Below are positions 46,547 to 55,578 of a stretch of 64,000 nt of DNA, piece after piece. Each line of letters opens with the position of its first letter. The first letter of the stretch is position 1. Made by a program: the position numbers and the translations under genes. Under the pieces are notes generated by a model that saw nothing but the letters and a program-made list of their open reading frames with translations, had not been told where the DNA came from and searched no databases. The stretch comes from Antonospora locustae (taxonomy: Eukaryota > Microsporidia), in assembly GCA_007674295.1 (NCBI GenBank), contig CM017447.1, positions 186,001 through 250,000 of the forward strand, given 5' to 3'.

Positions 46547-46741
46547 TCTTTACAAAGGCTTTGTTTTTGCCGATGTCAATCTGTGTGGTGTTAGCATGGA
46601 AGCACTAGCACGTACCACTTGCAAAGGAACTAATCAATGTCTGTTTATGCAAGAAGAAAAGTAGTTTTATTATGGTTTAATTAAATTCTGTTCATGCTGA
46701 AAGACTCGTAGGCATAGAATTATGCTTCAAGCATGTTGTTT

Positions 46742-47476
46742 TTACCTGTCAAAAAAGTGCGGATGGCCATAGCGTTCGTGTATAGCAAAGTCCTCCATTC
46801 CGCTCTCTAAGTAGTTGTTTGTGCCAAGCAGCCTGTCATCTGGTATTACCTCACCAAGAGTGTAGTAGTAGTGCCTGTAGAATCGCGGACCGCTCCAATA
46901 CTGAGACCTATATCCACCGGTATACTTTCCTAGCTGCTTAAAGTGGTCACGCTCTGCCAATGTTTTGTGTGTCGACACCCTGAGTTCTGGGCTGAGATCT
47001 TCCTCGCTTTCCATCTTTGCCGGCTCAATTCTAAATGTTTGGCTCTGCAGCCCCATGCATTGCTTGGCAACAATGTAGCTTCCACTAGATAGTAGAGATT
47101 CTCTATCGACACTCAGGCATCTTCCTCTTGTCATGAGCATGACTCCATCGCCACTAGGAACCATTCTGAAGAAAAACCCACTATCACCAGAAATATAGTT
47201 TCGTCCGATGACAGTTGTGTTGTCCAGCGTTTGATATAAGAACCCTCTGTTAAACCTGATGAGCGATCCTTCTTCTGAAGGTGTAAGCTTACAAACGGTA
47301 GAGTCAGTTGGCTTGAAGTATGTTTCAGACGTCTCAACTATCTTTGCCATTCCATCTTCGTCTATTGAAAGCATCATTTCAGGCCTTTCGGACAGGCTGA
47401 TTGTGACGTATTCCCCATCGCTGTGGCTAGAGGACACCTTTTGGAGTACTACACAGAGCATGATCTGCAGCAACAT
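46742..47476 (-). CDS. Secreted ricin-B-lectin-like protein with long tail (RBL 4)
   Basis: A 244-residue protein with a signal sequence (MLLQIMLCVVLQKVSS) and a trefoil-like domain (GEYVTISLSERPEM, YFKPTDSTVCKL, GFFFRMVPSGDGVMLMTRGR, CLSVD, QTFRIEP). Its C-terminal extension of about 85 residues is rich in tyrosine, arginine and histidine (RSQYWSGPRFYRHYYY). RBL 5 is its closest relative here: both share KPTD, GVIG/VIGR, the DxGFxF segment and a HKxxxAR motif at the start of the tail. A TATAAAA element lies 28 bases upstream of the ATG. Confidence 0.75.
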   Translation of the reverse strand: MLLQIMLCVVLQKVSSSHSDGEYVTISLSERPEMMLSIDEDGMAKIVETSETYFKPTDSTVCKLTPSEEGSLIRFNRGFLYQTLDNTTVIGRNYISGDSGFFFRMVPSGDGVMLMTRGRCLSVDRESLLSSGSYIVAKQCMGLQSQTFRIEPAKMESEEDLSPELRVSTHKTLAERDHFKQLGKYTGGYRSQYWSGPRFYRHYYYTLGEVIPDDRLLGTNNYLESGMEDFAIHERYGHPHFFDR

Positions 47477-48084
47477 TTTTAGTTAGGCTTGCCGCTATTT
47501 TATAGCTTTATGGTTCAAACCTATTGCATGTAAGGCCTGTTTCAAGCCATTGGCGTTGCTAATTGGTTTTTGGCTGCTAGCAGAGAGCACAACGGGACTG
47601 CTTCAAACATGGAGTTACGTCTTCAAAGCACAAAAATGCTCCAAGCACACGAAGCTGCACGTCGCCAGCACTGGTAAATGGCCAGTACGCATTCTGTGCA
47701 GAGACTCCGTAAGAATTTGAGTCAAGTGTAGTGATTCTCTCTTGTTTGACACAGTTCTGTCTCTAATAATGATTTCCCCCTGAGTTTATCTGCCTAATTC
47801 AGGAGCCGCTCTTCAAAGCAAACGCTATTATTCACAGCACCATGTGTGTGCAGAGAAGACAAGCACTGAGTGTAGATTCATTCCGTTATGCACTTTTATG
47901 CTAGTGCACACGTAAGTCTATCAATAATAATAAAGCATGGCATCAGAGCAACTTCTGTGATACTCAAACATTTATGTACAAAGGAAAACAGAGTTACGTT
48001 TGACTCTAAACCTGGTTTAACTTCAAGTGCCGTACAGATGATATGTCGCCAGATATAGTATACACAATACATACCCATTGCTCC
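47477..48084. other. 608-base intergenic stretch, divergent between RBL 4 and the J-protein gene
   Basis: The largest gap in the window. It holds the TATA-like element of RBL 4 (47498-47504). I saw no ATG-initiated frame of coding character. A GGTTCAAACC at about 47513 resembles a tRNA B box, but no cloverleaf can be drawn around it. Confidence 0.4.
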
Positions 48085-48651
48085 ATGAAATCTCCACACC
48101 AAGTACTAGAAATCAGTAAAGATGCATCGCTGTCGGATATCAAGTCTGCATTCAACAGACTTGCACTTAAGTATCATCCCGATAGAAAGAATGGGTCAAG
48201 CGAGAAGTTCAGAGAAGTTCTTGAGGCATATGCAAAGATTAGAGAAGGAAGTGAGAGGAGAGATGCACTCAACATTCAAGATTTTGAGGAACATTACAGA
48301 GGATGTGAGGAGGAGCTGTGTGAGATAAAACACCTCTATAAAAGGTTTCAGGGAGACATCTGCAAAATAATCGACCACATGATCATTGGAAAGGATGAGG
48401 ACGAAGAAAGGATACGCGAATACGTTAGCAGCTGGGTTTCTTCTGGAGAAGTCAGACACTATCCTAAGTTTGAAAAAAAGGTTTCTGAGAACAAACGGAG
48501 GCTGGCTTTACGCGCGAGGGAAGCTGCAATGGTTGATAAGCTCACCTTGCCAGAGTCTCTACCTGCAAAAGATAGCTGGGTAAATTTAATTCAATCTCTT
48601 GAGCAGAAGTACGGATGTGCACAGAACAAGAAAAAAAAACGTAAGTGCTAG
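48085..48651 (+). CDS. J-domain co-chaperone, DNAJC9-like
   Basis: A 188-residue Hsp70 co-chaperone. Residues 1-65 form a J domain (HQVLEISKDASLSDIKSAFN, then LALKYHPDRK with the HPD triad). The rest is helical and charged, with a region resembling the DNAJC9 histone-binding part (EEELCEIKHLYKRFQGDICK, YPKFEKKVSENKRRLALRAR) and a basic C-terminus (KKKKRKC) that could act as a nuclear signal. DNAJC9 in animals is a histone H3-H4 chaperone. The ATG at 48085 follows CCCATTGCTCC. Confidence 0.75.
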   Translation: MKSPHQVLEISKDASLSDIKSAFNRLALKYHPDRKNGSSEKFREVLEAYAKIREGSERRDALNIQDFEEHYRGCEEELCEIKHLYKRFQGDICKIIDHMIIGKDEDEERIREYVSSWVSSGEVRHYPKFEKKVSENKRRLALRAREAAMVDKLTLPESLPAKDSWVNLIQSLEQKYGCAQNKKKKRKC

Positions 48652-49099
48652 AAGTATCTTTTGAACTGCTATACTTTTTACATGGTTGAAGTTGTAAAGG
48701 TCATTAAATGTCATTATTCTATATGTATGTTAATATTTAAGTTTCTGATGTTGCAGACTTGAGTATCAGTTCAATACCTTTTTACTTTATTTGCTGTTAA
48801 CAGTAGTAGATCAAGGCCTAGTAATTTAGTGAGAAGAACATCTGTTCTTAGTGCTCTTGTATTTTACTTTTCTTAGAGCCTAGAAACAAGTGGAGAAAAC
48901 ACGCTTTTGTAGTGGACAAGAACTTCGTTCATTGGTCTTTCGACAGAAAGCACATGTACATAGCTGTGACTGTCTATTTATGTTACATTTGCCAACTAAA
49001 ACAATAGAAAAATGGCAATTAGTCACAAAGAGCTAGGTATTGTTTCATAGGTTGGCATCAAAACGCATGCAACATAAATAAGCGGTGCTGTGGCATGCA
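48652..49099. other. 448-base intergenic stretch with a 16-base inverted repeat
   Basis: No gene recognised. It contains AAGAACATCTGTTCTT at 48834-48849, a near-perfect inverted repeat with a two-base centre, and a CATAAATA element (49073-49080) 26 bases before the RBL 5 start. Confidence 0.4.
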
Positions 49100-49675
49100 A
49101 TGTTTGCGTTTATTGTGTGTGCAGTAGTAAGTGCTAGCAACAGTTTTCCCATCAACGAGTATGTGATTATAAGCAAGTGGAGCGAACCAGAATCTATGTT
49201 CCACCTAGACCGAGGCACATTTAGGCTAAAGGAAATTCCAGAGAAGATATTCAAGCCCACAGATAAAAATGTTGCAAAAATCATCAATACAAAGACAGCC
49301 TTTCAAATTAAGTTCTACGATGGATCACTGTACAAAAAAAGAGGAGATCCAGGTGTCATAGGTGCAGACTTTGACATCAACGACCCCGGGTTTCTCTTTG
49401 ACATAATCCCGCACAGAGATGGAGGCTACTCGTTCAAGGCACGGGGAACCTGTCTGGAGGTAAGAAGCAAGATAAACTCCATAGAAGGATCTTATATAAA
49501 TGGACAACCATGCAAAAGCTACTCCGAAAACCAGCGCTTTGCCATTGAAAGAGCAGAAATGGAGATAAAGGAATGCCACATACCCTCAATCAACGTGTTT
49601 ATACACAAAGACCATGTTGCGCGGGGCCACCATGGATACTTTGAGGATGTGTATCCTGGAAAAAGCCTCATATAG
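49100..49675 (+). CDS. Secreted ricin-B-lectin-like protein (RBL 5)
   Basis: A 191-residue protein with a signal sequence (MFAFIVCAVVSASNS). Its trefoil-like domain closely parallels RBL 4: NEYVIISKWSEPESM, IFKPTDKNVAKI, PGVIGADFDINDPGFLF, GTCLEV, and NQRFAIE at the QxW-type position. The tail (INVFIHKDHVARGHHGYFED) is shorter than in RBL 4 but shares the HKxxxAR-H pattern. Codons upstream are open but start with GTG; the ATG at 49100 gives a clean signal peptide. Confidence 0.75.
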   Translation: MFAFIVCAVVSASNSFPINEYVIISKWSEPESMFHLDRGTFRLKEIPEKIFKPTDKNVAKIINTKTAFQIKFYDGSLYKKRGDPGVIGADFDINDPGFLFDIIPHRDGGYSFKARGTCLEVRSKINSIEGSYINGQPCKSYSENQRFAIERAEMEIKECHIPSINVFIHKDHVARGHHGYFEDVYPGKSLI

Positions 49676-49923
49676 TGTACTAAGCAAAGCTGGTGCAAAT
49701 GAACCTCTCTTTTTTAGAATTCAATACATCTTCTCTTTCTATCAAGTCCAACTAACTTGTCTGATCTGTTAGGGTTTTACGCAAAATAAACATTCTTCTT
49801 ATAAGGCATGATCAGACACATGTATAAATATTGCTGTCACTATACATTCGACTGCGCTTGAATATTCATGGCCATGTGTTATACGAAATAAAATGTACGA
49901 TAGTGAGGCCGTTGGACTTATGT

Positions 49924-49946
49924 AAATTTTTTAAAACATCCCCCAA
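49924..49946 (+). promoter_or_regulatory. AAATTTTTT...CCCCC start-region motif of RPL12
   Basis: AAATTTTTTAAAACATCCCCC lies two bases before the ATG of uL11, matching the arrangement seen for eS21. Confidence 0.55.
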
Positions 49947-50441
49947 ATGGCACAGGCTCCCGCTAGTGATGAGTATAAGTACGTGACCTTGAAAGTGGTT
50001 GGTGGAGAGCTGCCGGGTACCGCACTTGTCCAGAGAATTGGTCCGATGGGAATACCACCAAAGGTAGTTGGAGAGGATATCCGCAAGGCTACAGCAGATT
50101 TCCGCAGTATAAAGGTGCATGTACGTCTTGCAATTAAGGACAGAAAGGCTACTGTGGAAGTCGTTCCAAGCACGGCATCTCTTATATTGCAGGCTTTGCG
50201 AGAGCCACCAAGGGACAGGAAGAAGGTGAAGAACGTTGTACACAACGGAAGCATAACAATGGTAGACGTTGTAGAAATTGCCAGAAAAAAGGCAAGCAAG
50301 TCTGGGTCTGCCAAGTTTGAGGGTGTAGTTAAAGAAATATTGGGCACGTGCGTCTCAATAGGATGTCGTGTGGAGGGAAAGTCACCTAAAGAAGTCATAA
50401 GAGAGATAAATGAAGGCACGTTGAAAGTCCCATCACAGTAG
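49947..50441 (+). CDS. RPL12: Large ribosomal subunit protein uL11
   Basis: Protein of the GTPase-associated centre of the 60S subunit. The 164-residue protein is full length (yeast Rpl12 has 165) and carries the conserved GPMGIPPKVVGEDI, IKVHVRLAIKDRKATVEVVP, and the C-terminal rRNA-binding part with FEGVVKEILGTCVSIGCRVEG. The gene has no intron. Confidence 0.97.
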   Translation: MAQAPASDEYKYVTLKVVGGELPGTALVQRIGPMGIPPKVVGEDIRKATADFRSIKVHVRLAIKDRKATVEVVPSTASLILQALREPPRDRKKVKNVVHNGSITMVDVVEIARKKASKSGSAKFEGVVKEILGTCVSIGCRVEGKSPKEVIREINEGTLKVPSQ

Positions 50442-50609
50442 GCATGAGTCACTTGCTCTCAAGACGCCCTTTGCCTGTTGTCAATAACGATAAAATGCTT
50501 TAGGACTTGTTATTAGACGCTTCGAGAGATTATATCTCAAGTCTTTTTGTCCACAAAGCATGACAAGTTGGCATTCGTATGCTTTTGGCACATGGTGTTT
50601 CAGCATGCA

Positions 50610-52469
50610 CTAAAATAAGAAGCTTTCGCAGTAAATTCCATCAAATTCCGCACACACCTTGATATTTTTACCATCTGTCAGCTCATACGTCTTGACTACA
50701 TGAATAGCATCTGTGACACTGCTTAACTGGTAAAGAGGAGTGTTTCTGCAGTATGCTGCAAGATGCAGGACAGGGTAGTCGCACTTCAGCGAAAGGCGCT
50801 TTTTTCCGTAATTATCGTGAATAACATATCTCACAAACACACTTCTGCCAAGGTACGCAACTTTCTCATTCAATAGAGCGTTATGGTTCATAATACTTTG
50901 CAACAGAACATTTTTCAGTCTCTTGTCATTGCTATGCTTGCTGGCTTCGCAGAACATCATGATGAGCCTGTCACGAGTCACCTCACATCCATTCAGGCTC
51001 TGAAGAATCGTCAGCAGGTATGCCATGGTGTAGACGATATGATGCTGCACGTTTTTTGATGCCATGCAATCCATAAGTATTGAAAGGTGTCTGCTCAGCA
51101 TCTCTTTCAGGTGAGAAAATGTCACTGCCTTTAGATCAATTGTCTGGTAAAGCAGACAGAGTTGGTTGGGGTCGCTCTTGTCTTTCAACTCGTTAAATAC
51201 TTTTAGACGGTCTTCAGGTATCAGAAACTTCTCAGCAGGTTCTTCAATACAAAACAGAGGCTCGTTCAAGTACATGTCCATGGCCATTCTGGAGCTTGCA
51301 AACTCAAAGACTCGCCTCAGAATGGCAGTTATGATCTTACGTATAATTGCATCAGAACAGTCCTTGCCCTCTAGCATTAGAATGATCTCCTCCTTTCTGC
51401 TGTATATTTTTCCATAGTTGTTTTTGTCTATCAATCCGGTGAGTACATCAATGACGTCCTCGTTACCTAGCATTTCTAGACATTTGTCCAGAGCGATGTC
51501 CGTGTATACTCCATACTTCTGTGCCATTCTGGCAGCAACGCCTATGAAAATGTCGCTTTTCGACTCTAGCATCTTGAAGACAAACGTTCCAGTTTTGTGT
51601 GTTTCGTAGCCAACAAGGAGCAGAAAATCAACTGCCTCGACATAGTACGCAATCTCGCCCAAAGACTTTTTGAGAAGCCTTATCAGGTTCACTGATTCGT
51701 CGATAAACCTTAGAAGGCTTTGTTCGAGGGACACGTTGTGTTGCACCATGATTTTGAAGAGCTGGAGACACTTTGTCCTCACATAATACTTGTCTGTTCT
51801 TCTAAAAAATGTGGTAACGTATGTTATTTCCCTCTCGTTCCTTAGATACGCAAAGTCGTTTTTGTCCTGCGCCTCCCTAAGTCTGTCTATCACGATTTGT
51901 ACCTTGGAAAAGAGCGTTCTTTCACTCTTCTCAATAAGACTTATGCCATACAGAGACTCTGTGAGCCTGTGATATACTATGTGTGCCCTTGCTCTTTGCT
52001 CCTCCATGTTCATTGCGTATCTTATGCTACTAGCTACTTTCTGGTCTCCACATTTCACATCGGTATTTCCAAGAAAGGCCAATGCATATCCATTGAACTC
52101 ATCTTTCTTCAGGTCCTCTTTTATTATGTTCATCATAGTGGGACTGTGTTCTCCAAATGTAACAAAGCTGGCACCTAGATACCCCAGCCGTTTTATTCGC
52201 AGCTCCGAAGATGCAGCAGCAGCGACGAAGTCATGCTCGTTGACTCGAAACCCATACGCTACCAGAAAAAAATGGCGATAGTAAAAGTCATACGCCTTCT
52301 GGCCTTTGTTCTTTTGATGCATCGCCAAGTCCTTGCGGTGCTTGAGGACCATCTCTTCGACATATGCATGTGGCTTAGACCGTAGGTCCATTATAAAGAG
52401 TGCAAGCTTTGGATCTGATTCAATCATGTATTGTAAACACATGGTTTTGTCTTTAGTAATGTGTTTCAT
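50610..52469 (-). CDS. Adaptor protein complex large subunit (alpha/gamma-adaptin-like)
   Basis: Trunk of a clathrin-type adaptor large chain, used in vesicle formation at the trans-Golgi or endosomes. The 619-residue protein begins LALFIMDLRSKPHAYVEE, matching the adaptin N-terminal helix. It continues with the KxxYxxFxxxxYGFxVNEHD region and SSELRIKRLGYLGASFVTFG, the counterpart of the adaptin KRIGYLA segment. Helical repeats fill most of the rest; the last 90 residues could be the remains of a hinge or ear. Which complex it belongs to (AP-1, AP-2 or another) cannot be decided. Alternative in-frame ATG at 52571. Confidence 0.75.
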   Translation of the reverse strand: MKHITKDKTMCLQYMIESDPKLALFIMDLRSKPHAYVEEMVLKHRKDLAMHQKNKGQKAYDFYYRHFFLVAYGFRVNEHDFVAAAASSELRIKRLGYLGASFVTFGEHSPTMMNIIKEDLKKDEFNGYALAFLGNTDVKCGDQKVASSIRYAMNMEEQRARAHIVYHRLTESLYGISLIEKSERTLFSKVQIVIDRLREAQDKNDFAYLRNEREITYVTTFFRRTDKYYVRTKCLQLFKIMVQHNVSLEQSLLRFIDESVNLIRLLKKSLGEIAYYVEAVDFLLLVGYETHKTGTFVFKMLESKSDIFIGVAARMAQKYGVYTDIALDKCLEMLGNEDVIDVLTGLIDKNNYGKIYSRKEEIILMLEGKDCSDAIIRKIITAILRRVFEFASSRMAMDMYLNEPLFCIEEPAEKFLIPEDRLKVFNELKDKSDPNQLCLLYQTIDLKAVTFSHLKEMLSRHLSILMDCMASKNVQHHIVYTMAYLLTILQSLNGCEVTRDRLIMMFCEASKHSNDKRLKNVLLQSIMNHNALLNEKVAYLGRSVFVRYVIHDNYGKKRLSLKCDYPVLHLAAYCRNTPLYQLSSVTDAIHVVKTYELTDGKNIKVCAEFDGIYCESFLF

Positions 52470-52724
52470 CGTAAATGGCTGTTTCAGAAAGCATTTCAGA
52501 CTAATATGCCATGTCGCCGCAAAGCAGAGAAAGGCATACTCTGTGATCTGTATGTTAGGATAAAGCACCATGCTCGTACTACACCAGCACACACGCCCAG
52601 GTACTTTTTAGGTAGTGTCTCCGCGGAAATATTGCCCATCTGTGTACCTTGCCTCTACTAGTGGTGCCTTTTGCACTAAATGCTAAGCACCGCATCCATG
52701 TTTTGAAATAGCAGTGCCCATTCA

Positions 52725-53576
52725 ATGGCATGGTTTCTTCTAGAATCAAGAGAGAAAATAGATTTAGAAAGAACATTTTTCAGCGGACAGATCTTTTCTT
52801 TCAAAAAAACCGGAACAAATTTATATAGTGGTGTGTTGAATAATGCTGTAATAACCTTTAGACAGGATGAAGATGGAGTGTACTATTGGTTTCACAAAAA
52901 CATACAGAACGAGCTTGCCAGCTTTTTTACACTTAACATAAGCTACGTGACACTTCTGGAAACATGGAATCGTACACAGAATTGTGTTACATTTGACTAT
53001 AATGGGCTTAGGCTTTTGAAGTGCGATCTCATGGAGACAATATTCTCTTTCATATGCTCAAGCAACAATAACATACGAAGAATTACAAAAATGGTTGACT
53101 ACTTGTTTTCCAAGGGAGACTTTCTGGAAAGAATCGGCGGACACCGATTTTACAGCTTTCCGCCTGTACAGAGACTAGTTGATATCGAAGAAGAGCTAGA
53201 AGCACAGGGATTCGGGTATAGGGCAAGATACATATGCTCAGCAGCAAAGAAGCTGCAGAAGACCACCTTGGACCAGAACGCAAGCTATACAGATGTGTGC
53301 AAAACACTAATGTCACTAAGTGGAGTAGGCCAGAAGGTTGCGGACTGTATATGTCTGATTGCACTAGGGCATTTGCATGTTGTGCCAATAGACAGACACA
53401 TATTTAATGTATCTTGCACGATGTTTGGGCTAAAGAAGAAGCTAGATCAAAAGACATGCACAGTCATAAAGAAGCGTTATCTGGAGTTGTTTGGCAGCTA
53501 TGCAGGAATAGCACAGCTGTTTGTTTTTAAGGATACATTAGACAGACGTCCATTAAGGAGCACAGAAGCGGCTTAA
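52725..53576 (+). CDS. OGG1: 8-oxoguanine DNA glycosylase/AP lyase OGG1
   Basis: Base-excision repair enzyme that removes 8-oxoguanine and cleaves the abasic site. The 283-residue protein has an N-terminal beta domain, the very characteristic FSFICSSNNNIRRITKMV (108-124), GFGYRARYI, and the helix-hairpin-helix GPD motif LSGVGQKVADCICLIALGH. The catalytic lysine is Lys204 and the aspartate is Asp223 (PIDRH). It is about 60 residues shorter than human OGG1. The ATG lies six bases after GTGCCC. Confidence 0.94.
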   Translation: MAWFLLESREKIDLERTFFSGQIFSFKKTGTNLYSGVLNNAVITFRQDEDGVYYWFHKNIQNELASFFTLNISYVTLLETWNRTQNCVTFDYNGLRLLKCDLMETIFSFICSSNNNIRRITKMVDYLFSKGDFLERIGGHRFYSFPPVQRLVDIEEELEAQGFGYRARYICSAAKKLQKTTLDQNASYTDVCKTLMSLSGVGQKVADCICLIALGHLHVVPIDRHIFNVSCTMFGLKKKLDQKTCTVIKKRYLELFGSYAGIAQLFVFKDTLDRRPLRSTEAA

Positions 53577-53693
53577 AGCAGCTGTACAAGACCCCAATTA
53601 ATCAAGCTAGTGAAATTTGCTGCATTGTGTTGAGTGTCTGAGATGCTCCATCAAAGCCCACATAGTAAAGAAATACCAGTGTACAACGAAGCG

Positions 53694-54206
53694 TCAACCA
53701 TTTGCCTGCTTGGCTGCATTATGTATATTCCCAACTTTTTCCGCAAACAGCTTTATAATAGGGTCTTCAGGCCCATTAAGAACTTCACACAGACTCTCAA
53801 AAGTAATGCTATCAAAGTGAAGAACATCGGCTAGCTTCTCTATAAACTCCTTGTACACATCATTCTGTTTTCGAAGATTTTCTGTCTCACATTTCAAAAG
53901 ATGTATACTCTTTGACTTGGAGCTGCCTAGATATTTTTTCACTTCGTTTTCCTTTTTTCTCAGACTGTTTTTCATGGACCTTGTTTCTTTTCTTGCCTTT
54001 TCTTTCAGCGTGTCTATCTCCCTCCTGCTTTCCTTCAATCTGTTGATTAGAGAGTGTATTTCCTCAGATTTCGTGTTGAGCTCTGTCTGTAGATCAAACA
54101 GCTGCTTGGATAGAGAGGTGTGCCTTTCCTCTAGACGCCTGTACTTGTCGTTAGCGGTGCGTAGCTCAAGTATGAGCATGTCATATCGACCTGACTCTGC
54201 GTGCAT
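53694..54206 (-). CDS. Coiled-coil hypothetical protein, 170 residues
   Basis: Residues 5-125 form one nearly continuous coiled coil with basic patches, followed by a small helical C-terminal domain (DSITFESLCEVLNGPEDPII). The layout resembles spindle-pole or kinetochore proteins, but no family signature is present. The ATG directly follows GACCC. It lies between OGG1, which converges on it, and the Trs85-like gene. Confidence 0.6.
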   Translation of the reverse strand: MHAESGRYDMLILELRTANDKYRRLEERHTSLSKQLFDLQTELNTKSEEIHSLINRLKESRREIDTLKEKARKETRSMKNSLRKKENEVKKYLGSSKSKSIHLLKCETENLRKQNDVYKEFIEKLADVLHFDSITFESLCEVLNGPEDPIIKLFAEKVGNIHNAAKQANG

Positions 54207-54308
54207 GGGTCAAATACATATGACATTTTGTACACACAAATCAACTACTGATGATATTGCAAAATACGGTTGCACTCCCACATTACTAAGAAGCAAAATC
54301 CGTGCATT

Positions 54309-55478
54309 TCAAAGTAGGCCTTGACTTGTATTTGTATTTCTAGCCACATCCTGTCTTAATTTGTTTAAGTACACTATCATGCGTTCGCTTATAAAGCCAG
54401 CACCTTGTTTAAGCTCCTCGCAACTGGCCGTGTGACCATAGGTTTGCAGCTCCATTTTTAAAAAAAAACAGCGTATCTCCTCAAAACTCAACATATGTTT
54501 CCAACATGCATCGCTATCTCTCTTCATTTTTTTCTCTTTGAAGTACACCATAGCTTCCAATATGTATGGCAGAAACAGCCTCCGTTTTTTGTCTGCGATT
54601 TTGATGAGTTCAAGCGTAAAAAACGATTTGCATGCTGCATACATAACGTTACTCATTTTCAGGTAAAGCATGAGCACGTGTCCAGGAACCGATATCTTTG
54701 TAGCTTTGTAGTATTCAATCAGGAAATAGAGAATACGTACATGCCTTTCTGAGTTCATCATTTTGTGATCTGCTGTCCATTGCAACTCCAAATCACTTCC
54801 CATGAGCATAGAGCAGTACATGCTCATCTCGCTGCAGTATATCTCTTTCCCGCCATGTCTACGGTTGTCCTTGTATGCTTTCTTTGCAGCAGCAAAGTTG
54901 CCGCTGATGAAAAGACAGTCGGGGGTTTCTTTGCTTTCAGTGTCGCCTTGCTTTGTAACTCTTTTTATGAACGTTCTCACCTTAAGGAAGGTATTTTCCT
55001 TTTCTAGAGCAGACTCTGCAGAACTTCTTATTTTGGCCATTTCCAGCAAGTAGATTTGACTCAGTGCGCTGGAAAGTTGACTTTCTATCCATCTCTTGTC
55101 TTCACATGGTGAAATGTTCAAAACATACTTGTGATCGTCCACCTTAAGCCTGTCATGTACATACTTGTTTGTTACATGCACTTTCAGCTGAACAGGATGA
55201 TAAAATTCCAGACTGTCGCCTGCATAATCCTTAATCGACTCGTAAGCTATCACATGCTTGCATTGGCCCTGCAGCTTGAAGAGACATGTGCTCTTCAGAT
55301 GTTCTACTACAAAGGCCCGCACCTCGTCCTCGCATATTGTGTCGCCCAGATCTAGATTCAGCTTCATGCGACACATACTGAGAATTGACTCTCTAAGAAC
55401 ATTCATCTTAGGGTACAAGATCATTTCAAAAGCACCATCTACTCTATTTGCTGAAGCATGCTTGCGCAAGACTTGCAT
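54309..55478 (-). CDS. Helical protein, possibly TRAPPIII subunit Trs85/TRAPPC8-like
   Basis: A 389-residue protein. The C-terminal half has a tetratricopeptide-like helical arrangement (FISGNFAAAKKAYKDNRRHG, then ILYFLIEYYKAT, LFLPYILEAMVYF and SDACWKHMLSFEEIRCFF). It follows the order seen in Trs85/TRAPPC8, a vesicle-tethering and autophagy factor. The N-terminal domain is not recognised. The identity is tentative, and another trafficking protein would fit as well. Confidence 0.5.
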   Translation of the reverse strand: MQVLRKHASANRVDGAFEMILYPKMNVLRESILSMCRMKLNLDLGDTICEDEVRAFVVEHLKSTCLFKLQGQCKHVIAYESIKDYAGDSLEFYHPVQLKVHVTNKYVHDRLKVDDHKYVLNISPCEDKRWIESQLSSALSQIYLLEMAKIRSSAESALEKENTFLKVRTFIKRVTKQGDTESKETPDCLFISGNFAAAKKAYKDNRRHGGKEIYCSEMSMYCSMLMGSDLELQWTADHKMMNSERHVRILYFLIEYYKATKISVPGHVLMLYLKMSNVMYAACKSFFTLELIKIADKKRRLFLPYILEAMVYFKEKKMKRDSDACWKHMLSFEEIRCFFLKMELQTYGHTASCEELKQGAGFISERMIVYLNKLRQDVARNTNTSQGLL

Positions 55479-55578
55479 GAGACACTGACGCTAAATACAA
55501 CGAAAGCATGCAAGCGGAAGCCCTCACCGCAGTTGTGGTGCATGAAAGGCAAATGGTGAGTCATCAGTATTTCTTTAT

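Noticed and set aside
47511..47522. tRNA-like B box GGTTCAAACC
   Set aside because: No A box at the right distance, no acceptor-stem pairing, and the 5' half would fall inside the RBL 4 coding region.
48801..48870. Possible U2 snRNA: GATCAAG, TAGTA and ATCTGTTCTT in the same order as in U2
   Set aside because: The conserved segments are separated by a 16-base insertion, the U2 5' stem is not found, and no Sm site or downstream stem-loops can be drawn. The last motif is better explained by the inverted repeat at 48834-48849.
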